This document shows, in pieces, positions 23,230 through 34,659 of a DNA stretch of 64,000 nucleotides. A program made the position numbers and the translations under genes. The stretch lies in the NCBI GenBank assembly GCA_907163375.1, contig CAJQUW010011565.1:123069-187068 (forward strand), given 5' to 3'. Position 1 is the first letter of the stretch. The number at the start of each line of letters is the position of its first letter. The notes beneath the pieces were generated by a model. The model ran no database searches, was not told the origin of the DNA, and saw only the letters and a list, made by a program, of their open reading frames with translations. The stretch comes from Prostheceraeus crozeri. Lineage: Eukaryota > Platyhelminthes > Polycladida > Euryleptidae.

Positions 23230-24279
23230 ATGGTGAATATGACCGAAGTTGTGTTGGATTATCACTCGTCAAGATGCTACAGAGAAAGATATTCTCCTTT
23301 AGAGATAGGCCATCTGTCCGAAGAGACAATACGCTCTGTTTACCGGTTCAATGGCGTAGAAATGACCAAAATTGCCAATGATCTACAACCCTTCATAAAT
23401 CAGAACTATGAAAATACAACGTTGCGAGGGAAGCGATTGTCCACAATTGAGCAAGTCATTATTGCAATGAAATTCTATGGTCATGGGTCTTCATTTCGAA
23501 ACCTAAGCGAGCAGTATGGAGTTGGGATTGGCACTGTTTCTCGAGTTATTCAATCAGTGACAAAAGCTATCCAACAAGCATACAAAGATCTCATCAAATT
23601 ACCAACGACCCATGGAGAGTGCAGAACTTTATCCAACGAGTTCCATGATATAGCTGGATTCCCAGAGGTCATTGGCTGTGTAGATGGATGCCTCATACCC
23701 ATCAAACGTCCTACAGTTAACGAACATGTCTATGTTTGTCGGAAGGGATATCACGCTATTAATGCTATGTTTGTGTGCAGGCCTGACCTCCGCTTCACAT
23801 TTGTCGATGCGAGTTTTCCTGGAGCCACTCAAGATGCTGCGGTGTATCGGGAATCCCAACTGAGAGCAGCTTTCATGGACCATCACATTCCTCAGGGGTA
23901 CCTCATTGGAGACAGCGGATACGGGCTCTCCAATAATTTACTCACTCCTGTTCCCCATCCCGCCTCTGGTGACACTTCTACACTCAACTACAACCGGGCA
24001 CATCGGAGAACTCGAAATTGTGTGGAACGATCGTTCGGTGTTCTGAAAAGCCGATTTCGCTGCATAGACAAGAGCGGTGGCCCTCTCCGTTTTACCCCAT
24101 CAAGAAGTGCAAACATCATAAATGCTGTCTCTCTTTTGCACAATTTGGCGATTGAAATGCGAGTCCCACTTACTGATCCTCTACCAACTGTTAATGTACA
24201 TGTAGATGAGGAATCCGAACAACCATCCGAAGATGCACATGCCACTGCAGTGCGGAACCATGTCATCTCACTTTTTTAA
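23230..24279 (+). CDS. PIF/Harbinger (HARBI1-like) DDE transposase, apparently intact
   Basis: This 349-residue protein would cut and paste Harbinger DNA together with a Myb-like partner. The N-terminal half has a helix-turn-helix region (STIEQVIIAMKFYGHGSSFR then LSEQYGVGIGTVSRVIQSV). The DDE nuclease follows: VIGCVDGCLIPI (first D), FVDASFPGATQDAAVYRES, LIGDSGYGLSNNLLTPV (second D) and TRNCVERSFGVLKSRFRCI (E). Length and motif spacing are normal for HARBI1 and related transposases. The frame is open upstream to 23,164, but the first ATG giving a family-like start is at 23,230. No stop or frameshift is seen. The gene's natural 5' flank has been displaced by a 4.1-kb insertion about 90 bases before the ATG, which may silence it. 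Confidence 0.95.
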   Translation: MVNMTEVVLDYHSSRCYRERYSPLEIGHLSEETIRSVYRFNGVEMTKIANDLQPFINQNYENTTLRGKRLSTIEQVIIAMKFYGHGSSFRNLSEQYGVGIGTVSRVIQSVTKAIQQAYKDLIKLPTTHGECRTLSNEFHDIAGFPEVIGCVDGCLIPIKRPTVNEHVYVCRKGYHAINAMFVCRPDLRFTFVDASFPGATQDAAVYRESQLRAAFMDHHIPQGYLIGDSGYGLSNNLLTPVPHPASGDTSTLNYNRAHRRTRNCVERSFGVLKSRFRCIDKSGGPLRFTPSRSANIINAVSLLHNLAIEMRVPLTDPLPTVNVHVDEESEQPSEDAHATAVRNHVISLF

Positions 24280-24497
24280 TGTTAGTAATTGTTTCCATTG
24301 TTTTTTTTTCAAATACATGTACTAAAATAATGAGAGTGAACTTTTGGATTTCTTATATGTAATTGCAAAAGGGTTACATTCCCATGCTATATTGTATAAT
24401 AGAAACTTCAAACTTATAATTAATGATCTATATAATCAATTAAGTACCGGTATGTACAGAAAATGGTAAATGTATTGTTGATTAATTATACCGGTAG

Positions 24498-25752
24498 TTA
24501 TTCGGTAGGCACTGTAGCTGCTGGCACTGAACCTCCATGTGGTCGGATCGCACCTAGCGGTTCATATCCCTCAATCCCATTCAGCTCTTCCGGGGTCAAC
24601 AGCGAAGCCACCTTGGTCTCAAAATCTGTCAATTCGGGGATTGAAGCTTGATTTCCTGTGATGGCCCGCAAGCGATTGATCTCCTGAGCCTTCGGCTTCA
24701 CTCTCGATCTTTCCACCTGTATCTTTCTCCTCAGATCTTGCCAACGTCTTGATGTCCTCGTGCTCACACATGCTACTTCCTTCTCTATATCCAACCAGGC
24801 CTTCTGCTTCTCATGATTCACACTATCAGTATTAGTCCGGGAGCTAGCGTGAAGTTGTGCAGGGAACGAGGTAGTACATAAAACTTTCACATAGCATAGT
24901 ACACCTCTAACCTACTGCAAAACTTCGCGTCTGCCGGATCAGATCATTTGATTTTCAGAAATAGAGAGGATAACACAATCCTATGTATTTCCAGTGGTGA
25001 AATTGTGACATTTAAGGTGTTGACTCCATTTTTTCAAATTTTTGCTCATAAAAGTTACACAAATTGGTATTTTGTTGAACTGGTTATTATAGAAATCATC
25101 TACAGATCATGATCTTTCAAATGAGTTATCATTCAGTGACAGAGGAAGAAGTAAAGTGTACAAACAGACACTTTTCGTTGGTGTAACTGCAAATTTTAAC
25201 ATAGAAATTTCAGGAAAATTGTTGATCTACTTTAACGAAAAGTGTCTGTTTGCACACTTTACTTCTTCCTCTGTCACTGAATGATAACTCATTTGAAAGA
25301 TCATGATCTGTAGATGATTTCTATAATAACCAGTTCAACAAAATACCAATTTGTGTAACTTTTATGAGCAAAAATTCGAAAAAATGGAGTCAACACCTTA
25401 AATGTCACAATTTTACCACTGGAAATACATAGGATTGTGTTATCTTCTCTATTTCTGAAAAGCAAATGATCTGATCCGGCAGACGCGAAGTTTTGCAGTA
25501 GGTTAGAGGTGTACTGTGCTATGTGAAAGTTTTATGTACTACCTCGTTCCCTGCACAACTTCACGCTAGCTTCCGGACTATATTGATGTTTGAGCAAAGA
25601 ATCTTCCACCTTGCAATGCAGCCATCTACCAAAACATGAAGCTCTGCTTCGGTAAATCGAGGTGATCGTTTCGGTCCTTTGTATTCCATGCTGTCACAAC
25701 GACTGACAAAGGTGATGAATTGACGCACATGGACGTAATTTTGGATCATCAT
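24498..25752 (-). pseudogene. Harbinger Myb/SANT-like DNA-binding protein, split by a fold-back element
   Basis: The second Harbinger gene normally encodes a Myb-like protein that binds the element ends and escorts the transposase. The 5' part on the reverse strand (25,752-25,581) has KGPKRSPRFTEAELHVLVDG and ARWKILCSNI. The 3' part (24,833-24,498) continues with TDSVNHEKQKAWLDIEKEVA, then STRTSRRWQDLRRKIQVERS and a stop after VPTE. The tryptophans KAW and RRWQDL are the Myb/SANT landmarks. A 747-bp palindromic insertion with a 4-bp TATT duplication separates them. Deleting the insertion and one TATT copy restores one frame across the join (SNINTDSVN), showing that the gene was open when hit. 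As it stands it is disrupted. Confidence 0.85.
24834..25580. mobile_element. 747-bp fold-back (long inverted repeat) element
   Basis: The element is almost entirely two arms of about 355 bases around a short loop near 25,200. The outer ends are AGTCCGGGAGCTAGCGTGAA and its near-exact reverse complement, flanked by TATT at 24,830-24,833 and 25,581-25,584. Arm identity looks well above 95 percent, so insertion is recent. It codes for nothing. Confidence 0.93.
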
Positions 25753-26161
25753 CGTATTATGATTGGTCCGCTAATCATTCTGTCATTTCTGACGTAAACA
25801 TGATGCAGGGATGTAGGTCAATCATATTCTTCTTTATGCAGCCTTGGTTTGTGATGAGGTCTGTTTATGAGCGGCTCTTTGGAACAAAATTAGAGAGGCC
25901 TCATTGAAAAGTTTAATGCACGCGCTCAATGAGCGGGTTTAACGAGCGATCTCTGGAACAACCGGCAGGATAACATCAGCCAAAGTCCATATCAATGTTC
26001 CTGAGAAAGCAGTATAAACATTGAATAGCATGAATTGATTTCTGTACAGTAATTGAAATAATCCGCAATGCAGACAACGCAATAGAAACTTCTCAGTCAG
26101 CACTGGTGATGTTTCCGACAACCGAATCATGCACGCTGCTCCTTCATGCGTTGCTCTTAAG

Positions 26162-28726
26162 GTGCGTTCACACAGAGCACGGTTTTACGGCGATATTCTG
26201 CCGTGCTAAATGGCTTCCCGATTTCTATCATTAAACTCAGTACAAAACCGCAGATGGCGTTCACACACAGCACGGTTGCCGTGCTTTCAAATGGATCTGA
26301 ACCCATTTCAACTGCGTTTTTTTCATTTATGAAAAAAGTTTTTGCCTCAAACTGCAAAATGAATGCTGCCATCACATTCTCCATGAAATTTCGTGTAAAA
26401 CGAAGTCCGTTTCAGTTCAAACTGTACTGTCAGTTCAAATCACAATATAGACAGTGTCAACAAATTATTCTAATAATTCTAACAGCTACTGAAGATGTCG
26501 TATGTGTTGTTGTTGGTAGTTGTTGTTGTTTCAATTTCTCATCGTCTCTAATTTATGCAAATTTTTGACACTTGACGATAAATCCACTTTCTTTTGAAAA
26601 TTGAAAGCTTCCTTTAATCTCTGCTCGTTAGCTTTCGACCCGACCACATTTCGTTCTTATCACGGAATTTTTAATCTCCTTTTTTAACATGGACCATTAA
26701 TCAGTTTTCATGATATCATTTTTATTGTCGTTTTTTCTTTCATCAACAATCACGTTATTCGCACATTGAATTTCTTTCTTCTGTCAGTTTATTAATAGAA
26801 GTAGATAATAGCACACTAGAATGGAAGTTTGATATCTTGCCTATGTACAATGATAGCACATGGAAAAATCTATGGTTTGTAGATCAGATTCGATCTAAAA
26901 CATTGTATCATAGTCAAACTATTTGCCAAGTTGGTTGTGGAAGTTGTTGGCAGCAAATTCATGCAGGATTCTTATAAAGATAATATTAAGTGAGATGGTA
27001 GCATTGTTTCATGTGGTATAGCCTACTATTCCCTAGGTTGGTATATTGTGTCGATTTGCAGCAGTCATTAACAACTATTTTTCAAAATTCGAATTAAAAA
27101 TTGGTCCACAAAGTCATAATTGAAAGTGGGCGGTGCACTGGTTGTAAGAATATCTTAAGAATTCAATAGAAAAAAATCTAACCATATGATGATTTCTCCT
27201 TCATACGGTTAAGAAACCTAGCGCTTTTGTCGAATAAACACATTGAAAGCTTCTTCACCGACAATAATTTCTCAGATAAGTGAATAGTCGCTGGAACTTT
27301 TCAATTAATCATTAAATGTGATATAGTGTGATGATATTTTGGAAGCTGATATTCGAAAGCATGTAAAGATTTTGAAAATTGTTCAAATATAGTGAACAGT
27401 GGAGCCCTTTCAAGTAAAATGAATACTCTGAGATTTCTTGACCTCTGATTTCAAGCTGGAGCAATGTATGTTCTGTAAATCGACATTGCAAGTTGCATAT
27501 GTGACTAATAATACTCTTGATAGATTATAGGAGCGATATTTCAAAATGATGAACGTACAGAGCGTTTTAAAGGATTTCTTTCTTCGTCATCCTGTCCCCG
27601 CAGTATTTTGTACATTCACTGTTGCTTTTGTATATGATCTTTGGAGAAGGGGCAGCAATCCAGATCACAATTTGGCTTGATAAATATAAATACAAATGAG
27701 AAAACATGGAAACCAGCTCGCACAATTTGCATTTTGCCCCAACTTAGTTCCCCGGGTTGTGCCATAATTTTCATGCAATTTCCATTCTATGACTTTCTAT
27801 GGTACTGTTAATTTCTATGCTCTCTCTCTCTCTCTCTCAGCGTTTGATTCTTTGCTGACCGTTAATTTTCCTTTCTCTTTTTCACAAGATGTTGAATATC
27901 TCGTTTACGAAACGAAAATGGCGTAGGCTGACCGGCTACATATATACATGTACATGTACACCAGAAGTATGAACTATGAACATGAGAACGCACATAGGAA
28001 CGACGCAGGGAACGGCACACAGAAATAACGAGGATAGGATACGGGCACATGGGTTCGATTGAAGCGAGGAAACTTTAGATACATTAACATATACGCGTCA
28101 TGCAATTATCGGAATTGAATCTCATTATGGAATTGGAATTGGAATTGAATTGAACTGTTTCGACTGGAATTGGAATTGAAATTTCTGCTCTGGAATTGGA
28201 ATTGGAATTAAAAGATTTCAGTGGAATTTTTCCAGCTCTGTACCAAAGTCATTATTTGCTACTATTCTCGATCTACCGAGTCGATTCACGTGATCAACAC
28301 TGCAATATGGTCGCAGTCCTATGATGAATCGGATGAGCGCATCGATTTCGTGATTTAATGAAATTTCAGTTTTTGTCAACAGAGTCTCAGACTCGAACAT
28401 TGGTATGATCGGTGTTTCACCGATCATTTCGGTGTAATGACGCATGAAATGGTGTTTTTTGATGCATTTCAGTAAATTTTACATCTCCAGAACGCTCGCA
28501 GCATTTGCGGCATGAATATCTAACTTATAATTGGATCTGATGCGTTTCTGAGGACAACGAACTGTAATTTTCAGTCTCCCACTTCACCAGACACATCCCT
28601 TTTGTAGATGACGACAAGGATTTGCCGTCGCAAAAACCGTGCTCTGTGTGAACGACACTGCGGCTTTTATTCGATGGAAATACCGCAAAACCGTAAAACC
28701 GCAAACCGTACTCTGTGTGAACGCAC
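26162..28726. mobile_element. 2.6-kb TIR element with doubled termini
   Basis: The left end GTGCGTTCACACAGAGCACG matches the right end in reverse (GTGCGTTCACACAGAGTACG). Each side has a second internal copy of the same motif (about 26,254 on the left and 28,625-28,660 on the right). No convincing target duplication is seen, so the outer boundary could be slightly different. No transposase is recognised inside. A (CT)n run lies at 27,821-27,839. Confidence 0.6.
28100..28225 (+). repeat. GGAATT-rich palindromic low-complexity patch
   Basis: Repeated GGAATTGGAATTG motifs resemble the interior of small AATTACAATT/GGAATT MITEs. It lies within the 2.6-kb TIR element. Confidence 0.6.
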
Positions 28727-29380
28727 AACAGTGAACGCATTAACAGTGACGTGTTAACAGCAGTGCGGAGAACTGGTTGATCGATGACGGTTGTAGCAAC
28801 ATACGTGACCTGAATAGAATGCGTCATACATATTTTTAATGCGCCTGGACTGCTTCCTGCAAACCCATGAACACAATAATAATGGGGTTTTGTCTTTGTC
28901 AAACCGAATAGCTTCTGCTCTGAATGTTTGACTTGTTCTATAATGAGACTTGTATAGTACGTAGTACTTACATTGCTCCCATTTCCTGATTTGATCATTG
29001 ACTTCGTATTCTCGATTTTACTAACTACCAAAGTGACCAAGAACATCGTTTTTAAATACGTAGGGTTGAGTATTATCCAATAAAAAATAACCAACGTCTT
29101 AGCCGAAATAGCAAGAAGAAGCAGCACCAATTGACTAAAAACTGATCTCAATTCTATGCATGCAAGCATTCTTATAGTTCGCAACTTGAGTCAGCTCGGG
29201 GACAGCGGGGCCGGTTGTTGCCCCTGATGATCACGATACAAATTCACAGATCACATTGAAAGTTCTCCATTATTTTTTGATAAGTAATTCATAAACTTCA
29301 ACTTAATGAAATTATTTTGCGCTTCCCGCAACTGCGGGTGCTGCGGGGTACTTCCTCTGGCTCTGTGGTATTACCAAATT

Positions 29381-29620
29381 TCCAAGTTTCTGTTCCCAGA
29401 CATATCTTCTAAGATCTTTCAGGCTAATCTTCCAAGACAACAGACCAATCTTACAAATCTTCCAAGTTTCTGTTCCCAGACATATCTTCTAAGATCTTTC
29501 AGGCTAATCTTCCAACACAACAGACCAATCTTACAAATCTTCCAAGTTTCAGCTCCCAGACATATCTTCTAAGATCTTTCAGGCTAATCTTCCAAGACAA
29601 CAGACCTATCTTACAAATTG
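29381..29620 (+). repeat. 80-bp tandem repeat, three units
   Basis: Three copies start at 29,381, 29,461 and 29,541 with TCCAAGTTTC and differ at only a few positions. Their CTTCCAAGA motifs are inverted relatives of those at 14,015-14,100, placing them in the right subterminal region of the 16-kb element. Confidence 0.95.
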
Positions 29621-29817
29621 TAGTGTTGCAAATCAAAAAGGCCAGCGTTCCGCGTCGATTCGCTTTCTTATTACTCAGGCAAACACATCACAATGATATA
29701 GACAGAAATGTATATCCGACTTTCACTTTAGGTCCCAATTATGCGAAAATATGACGTCATGTAATTCGACGCACGAGAATGGAAGGCAAGAGTGTGACGC
29801 CATACATGGGAGACTGG

Positions 29818-30003
29818 GAGACACAGTAATACCGCATCATAGGCGGCAAAGCCCACATGCACACACGCACCAAAGAGGTCACCACGGCTGAGAAGCCGAC
29901 AAACACCTACGAGACACAGTAATACCGCATCATAGGCGGCAAAGCCCACATGCACACACGCACCAAAGAGGTCACCACGGCTGAGAAGCCGACAAACGCC
30001 TAC
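29818..30003 (+). repeat. 93-bp tandem duplication
   Basis: Two copies (29,818-29,910 and 29,911-30,003) beginning GAGACACAGTAATACCGCAT are nearly identical. They are more GC-rich than the surroundings and recently duplicated. Confidence 0.95.
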
Positions 30004-30511
30004 ACAAATCTTCCAAGATAACAGTCCAATCTTACTAATCTTCTAAGATCTTGTAAGTTTCTTGGAAGATTTATAAGTTTCGATTCACTGGGAAAGCTTC
30101 TCTTTCTGAGATAATTATAGCTTTCTTCGCTGAAGGCCTACTCGACCTACCTCGAATTAAATGGTATGACTTATACATGTAGTATATAGAGGTAGTTTGA
30201 TGATGGAAACTAGACTTGTACGGCACCGTAGAAGTCCTAATCTGTGACTAGAAACGCAACCTCGATCGATCGTTCCTATAAGCTAAATCCTTAGCACGGG
30301 AAAGCACACTTTCGTGAGCTGAAAATCAGTAGAATATCATTTCAATTTTCAGAAAGCAAAATGTTTTACAGCAAGTCCTTAGAATATCGTTAAATTATCG
30401 TTCCAGTGCTGCGTGACTTCCTGTGTTATCCCGCTGTCCGTGATATATCAGAATACGCACTGTCCATGATTCAAGCTGAATTCAGAATACATTAGATATA
30501 GGCCCACATAC

Positions 30512-31846
30512 GGTGGGTGAGATGAATAAGGCCCAGCTGGTAATAAGGTCCACTTGCTCGATCTCGGTATCAACGTAACAAATTTAAGCGAAAACAAAAA
30601 GGAAATGAAAATATATATAATTTTAAATAAGTGTCAGAAGTTTTATCGATTTTGGATCAGATTCTACAGTATCTCAAAAAAGTGCATTCAAATTTCTTCT
30701 TTGATCTGATGTTTGCCCTTCATTTGTTCAAGGATTTCATGACACCAATTCTTGGTGTAGATGAGCTCTTAACATGGAAAATTATCTCTTGCGTATCCTC
30801 TCTATGACCTTGTATAGTAGTTTCATTTTTGAGTTCGGGAAAGCACGAAAAAACACTGATTATAAAACGATGTCAATGTAGCCAAAGCCCATACAAAATG
30901 CTGGTAATTGGCCCGGGCCTATCACAGTATAATCAGCACTCCGAAAATCCAACGAAAGTCAGATCCACGTAAACGTAAGCGTGGTCTTACGTACAAAGCA
31001 CAATCCTGCTTACAAAAGAACTTTCTACTGATAAAAAGCGCTTTATGCAAACACCTGTTCTATCCAAGAAACAAAACAGTAGGCCTAAGCTTAGTTGTAG
31101 AAAAGCTGAGCAAGCTGGCATTGAATCGTGGTATGCAAAATTTGTAAGGAAGATGAAAAGTTAGATAGGCCTATGAGACAGTATATAGCATGTGATGACT
31201 GAGGGTACACAAAGATTGTGTTGGTCTAAGTCATGGAAGTGACGAAGATTGAGTTCCCATTTGTTCGTCCTGACTGTTCCAGTGTAGGCCTATAAAGTCT
31301 GTGTTCATGATTGATAACATAACAGAGAGATTATATCTATATGGTTGCCAAATGCAAGGTTTTGCCTTCAGTTAAATTATCTTTTCCTCGTGTTAAAAAT
31401 ATCTTTTGTTTTTCAATAAAAGTCGATTGTATTTCAGTGAACAATTTTGGTTTTTCTTTTTTACATAGGTGCATAACTTAAGTTCTAACTCTGAATTACA
31501 AGAGCATATTAGATCTAACCTCATTATACCTATTTGCGCACCAGAAGGTGAATATAATCCATTATAGCCACATGTTAGAAATTACTTAAAAGCTACGTAG
31601 ATTGAAGACATTAAATAAAAACAAAAGTGGGCCGTATTACCTACACGTGTCGGTAAAGGCCCATTCGGTGAATTTTCATTTTTTAACTCGTACACCAGAA
31701 GTTTTGCAATAATCGACATGAACTTCTGACACATGTCAACTGCACCATAAATAGATAATTTGAATATAAATTCATAGTATTTAATCAAAAATTCAAGACT
31801 GTAGAGCTCTAAGTCTGTTAGGTGGGCCTTATTCGCCTCACCCACC
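30512..31846. mobile_element. 1.3-kb TIR element, non-autonomous
   Basis: The left end GGTGGGTGAGATGAATAAGG and the right end in reverse (GGTGGGTGAGGCGAATAAGG) agree at 18 of 20 positions and continue with CCCA. The flanks ATAC and TTAC may be a worn duplication. An open frame at 30,908-31,147 (+) is lysine/arginine-rich and unlike any family I know. The element is probably a deletion derivative. Confidence 0.55.
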
Positions 31847-32153
31847 TTACTAAAATGTGTCGACTTCCAGCAAATTCGTCACTCAAAGTCAAGCTTGATC
31901 AAGTACAAAATCAGAAAACTTTGAGTCTTACAATTGTATCAGACTGCTTCAACAAGTTTCGGCAAGAATCCAACATCACAAATTATAAAAGCTTCATGTT
32001 CAAGACGTGTTGAGCGAGAAGAGGCAAAGACAAAACAAAAGAAAACAATGTTTGCCCAGCCGAAGCAAATCGATATGAATTATTCTCGAATCGCATCGAA
32101 TCTCGAAACCTTGCAGGTTCTCCAATAAACTTGAAAGTGAAATCGATGTAGAC

Positions 32154-32311
32154 CAGGGTTGGAACAATTACACTAATTGTAATTGTAATTGTGTAATTAA
32201 TTACAATTTTTGAGTAATTGTAATTGAAGATTTTGATTTCAAAGTAATTGCAATTGTAAAAATTCAACTCTGCAATTGTAATTGCAAAATTATGTAATTG
32301 TTCCAATCCGG
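32154..32311. mobile_element. 158-bp MITE rich in AATTACAATT
   Basis: The ends CAGGGTTGGAACAATTAC and, reversed, CCGGATTGGAACAATTAC are inverted repeats, and the interior is repeated GTAATTGTAATTG. A CAGGGTTGG start suggests hAT ancestry. No 8-bp duplication is recognisable. Confidence 0.6.
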
Positions 32312-34659
32312 TTTTAACAATAAAAAGCAAACTTCGCATGACATCAGTTTGCACAAATATTTCGATACAGAAAAGAACTTCGAAGGATATAGGCTGCTGC
32401 AAGATTAGGGACCTGCGAGGCTTCGAGATTCGATCCGATTTGTGAATCGGCTGCCAATTCAAAATTGCGATTACATAAAAATGCGAATCGGTTCGCGTTA
32501 CCAAAAATTATTTCAACTGCCTTATTCTGATTTATAGCATCTTCCCGCCCTTTAATGCTTGAAAGTGACATTGCATTATGTTTGAGATGGTGGATTCTCA
32601 CTGACAGTGGCTAAAAGAGTGCTGAACTGCGTCATTAAATACTATATGTACCGCACGTTGCTCAAATCAGGGCTTCGAAATAGATCGACCTTTCTGACCG
32701 AGTCCGATATAGGCCTACTTCATAATTAACTACCGTAACTGATTTAAAGAAGAATTTGTAGATGATCCATTAGCAGCTTTACGAGTTTCTATCTTACAGG
32801 TCAGTAAGACATACTTTTCAGACTGTCTTTCGTCAGGACTCTTGGGCCCAACAGGAGGCTACTAAAACAGTGAATTATACTACAAATGCTAAAACCCAGC
32901 TCGCTTTCTAAAAGTAGGCCAAGCGTAGGGAATCAAAACTCAAGCAAGATATCCAATAAATAATAAAGGATCACTTTATGCATCAGTATGCCATCCCATC
33001 TGTACTCCTAAAACTTAGACCCTCGACAAATGACTTATCTTAATGGGGGCTTTTGCCTAAGGCTTTTCGCACTCAACTCCTGTAACTTTTAAACCAACCG
33101 ATTACATGCAATATTGAGGTAGCCCTGCAGAAGCTTCAGGGCAAGGGGAACATAACATTCCATCTGGACTGCATAAGGCCAAATCTCAACCAGAAAAATC
33201 TATTCAGTGGCAACAAATTTCGATCGTCTCTTTAAAACAGTGGAATCTGATCATTTTAAGTGATGGACTAATTGGGTGCGCTGAGAGTCTCTTTTCCTGT
33301 TGAGATTTGGTCGAGTCTATGGTTGATAGAGACGAAATGTTCCTCTTATCCTGAATCATCTGCATCTGAGAGATGAAATTAGTCAGACTTAGTACATAGT
33401 TTAAATGAGTTTAAGTACAAAATATTGGTTCTTTGTCGACTTATGGTCTTTGATTTGAAGATTTTTCCAGGTGATGGCTAGAGTTACTGGATTTCCTTAC
33501 TTCACTGATTTTCTATATGCAAGCTGGCAAGTCCAGGACTATAGTAATTAGTTATAGATCAAAGTGCTCAAGGTCTTCTGTAATCCTTTGATTGCACGAG
33601 TTTGAGCAAAAATTTGCGCATAAGTCTGGTTATTTAATAATTTATGAATTCGGATTGAATACCGTATCTTGGATAGTTATTACGGACAGCGATAGCATGG
33701 GAAGTTGAAGGTATCAATAGATTGTTGCCAAAATTACATTATATTTTTCTAATCTGAAAATTACGATGAAAATTATAGAATCTACTAATTGATTGTTCAT
33801 AAAAATTGGTGCTCTCCCGGGCTCAGGATTTAAGTACAGGGACGATTGATTAAGGTTACATTTCCAGTTCGCGTGAGATTCTATTTTTTAAAGAACGCGT
33901 GGGAGAATTTTTTTCTAAAAACCTAAGATCATAAATCTAGTCCCTACCTACGGGGAACTTGGCAAAGCAATGCCAATTGGCACTTCAAGACATGTTGTCA
34001 AATCGACATCCAACTAACAGATGCTCCAGCGTCAATATTCATTCGACATAGGTTGTAGAGATAAACCGTAGTAGATTTTGATTGTGTTAGAAAAATATAG
34101 TCACATTAATTTGAATGCTTATTTCTTTATGAATGCCAAGGTGTCACTGTATCTTTAAAATGGCCATGTAAATTGCATGATTACTGGGTCCTATTCATAA
34201 TTTTTTACCGTGTAGGTTTAGTGAGAGATACTTCCAGGAAGATAAGGCGCAAAAATGACGAATAATAGAATCTATTTAGTGCCGACGTTTCAGACTTCGT
34301 CCTTTGTCAAGGCAAATGTCTCCAGGCAAAAATATTCAAATTTAAATAATCAATGTGATGAAACAATCAAATATCACATAATGCTCGGTATGTTAATTGA
34401 CTTTCCACACACAGTTTATCAGTCAACTTATATTGACTATTAATCTAAATTGACCATATGCTCAAAGGCGAAGGCCAATATGCAAAAAGCATCTATAACA
34501 ATTTATGTTTATGAGATCAATGGTCATTGCTACAGTGCGCTGATCATCGTGATGCAACTGTTATCCACGAAATATGTATCGATAATAATCTGATTCCAAT
34601 GGTAATAGATACATTTTGATTTAGTGAGCGACTGAAGTAAGCTGATAGACTTGCAAAGC
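32312..34659. other. intergenic DNA upstream of the SLC22 gene
   Basis: No gene is seen. Near 32,400-32,490 there is a GATTCG-rich patch. Around 34,286-34,325 the reverse strand reads AAAGGACGAAGTCTGAAACG, resembling a worn hammerhead-ribozyme core of the kind carried by Penelope-like elements. The promoter of the transporter must lie here, but I can point to no specific site. Confidence 0.4.

Larger units (their letters stand above)
18892..25965 (+). mobile_element. PIF/Harbinger DNA transposon with two nested insertions
   Basis: The left terminus CCGGTCGTTCCAGAGATCGC and the right terminus in reverse (CCGGTTGTTCCAGAGATCGC) differ at one position in 20, and both abut CAG (18,889-18,891 and 25,966-25,968), a CWG-type 3-bp duplication as expected for this superfamily. 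It carries both standard genes: a DDE transposase on + and a Myb/SANT-like protein on -, in convergent arrangement. Two units of about 60 bases starting TCGTTCCAGAGATC form a subterminal repeat at the left end. Without its nested insertions the element would be about 2.2 kb. Confidence 0.93.
13923..30092. mobile_element. possible 16-kb TIR element (outer shell of a nested cluster)
   Basis: The left end CCCAGTGAATCGAAACTTAC matches the right end read in reverse (CCCAGTGAATCGAAACTTAT), and agreement continues for about 32 bases with two mismatches. Both ends are followed inward by the same subterminal motif family (CTTGGAAGATTAG...CTGTTATCTTGG), in opposite orientations, at 14,000-14,100 and 29,381-30,060. 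Both flanks are AAA. If this is one element, its own sequence without the Harbinger insertion is about 9 kb and includes the BEN-domain exons. The superfamily is not recognised. It could instead be two separate copies of a small element facing each other. Confidence 0.5.

Noticed and set aside
26157-26568. Short overlapping frames on both strands next to the 2.6-kb TIR element
   Set aside because: They overlap the terminal repeats of a transposon and have no similarity to known proteins.
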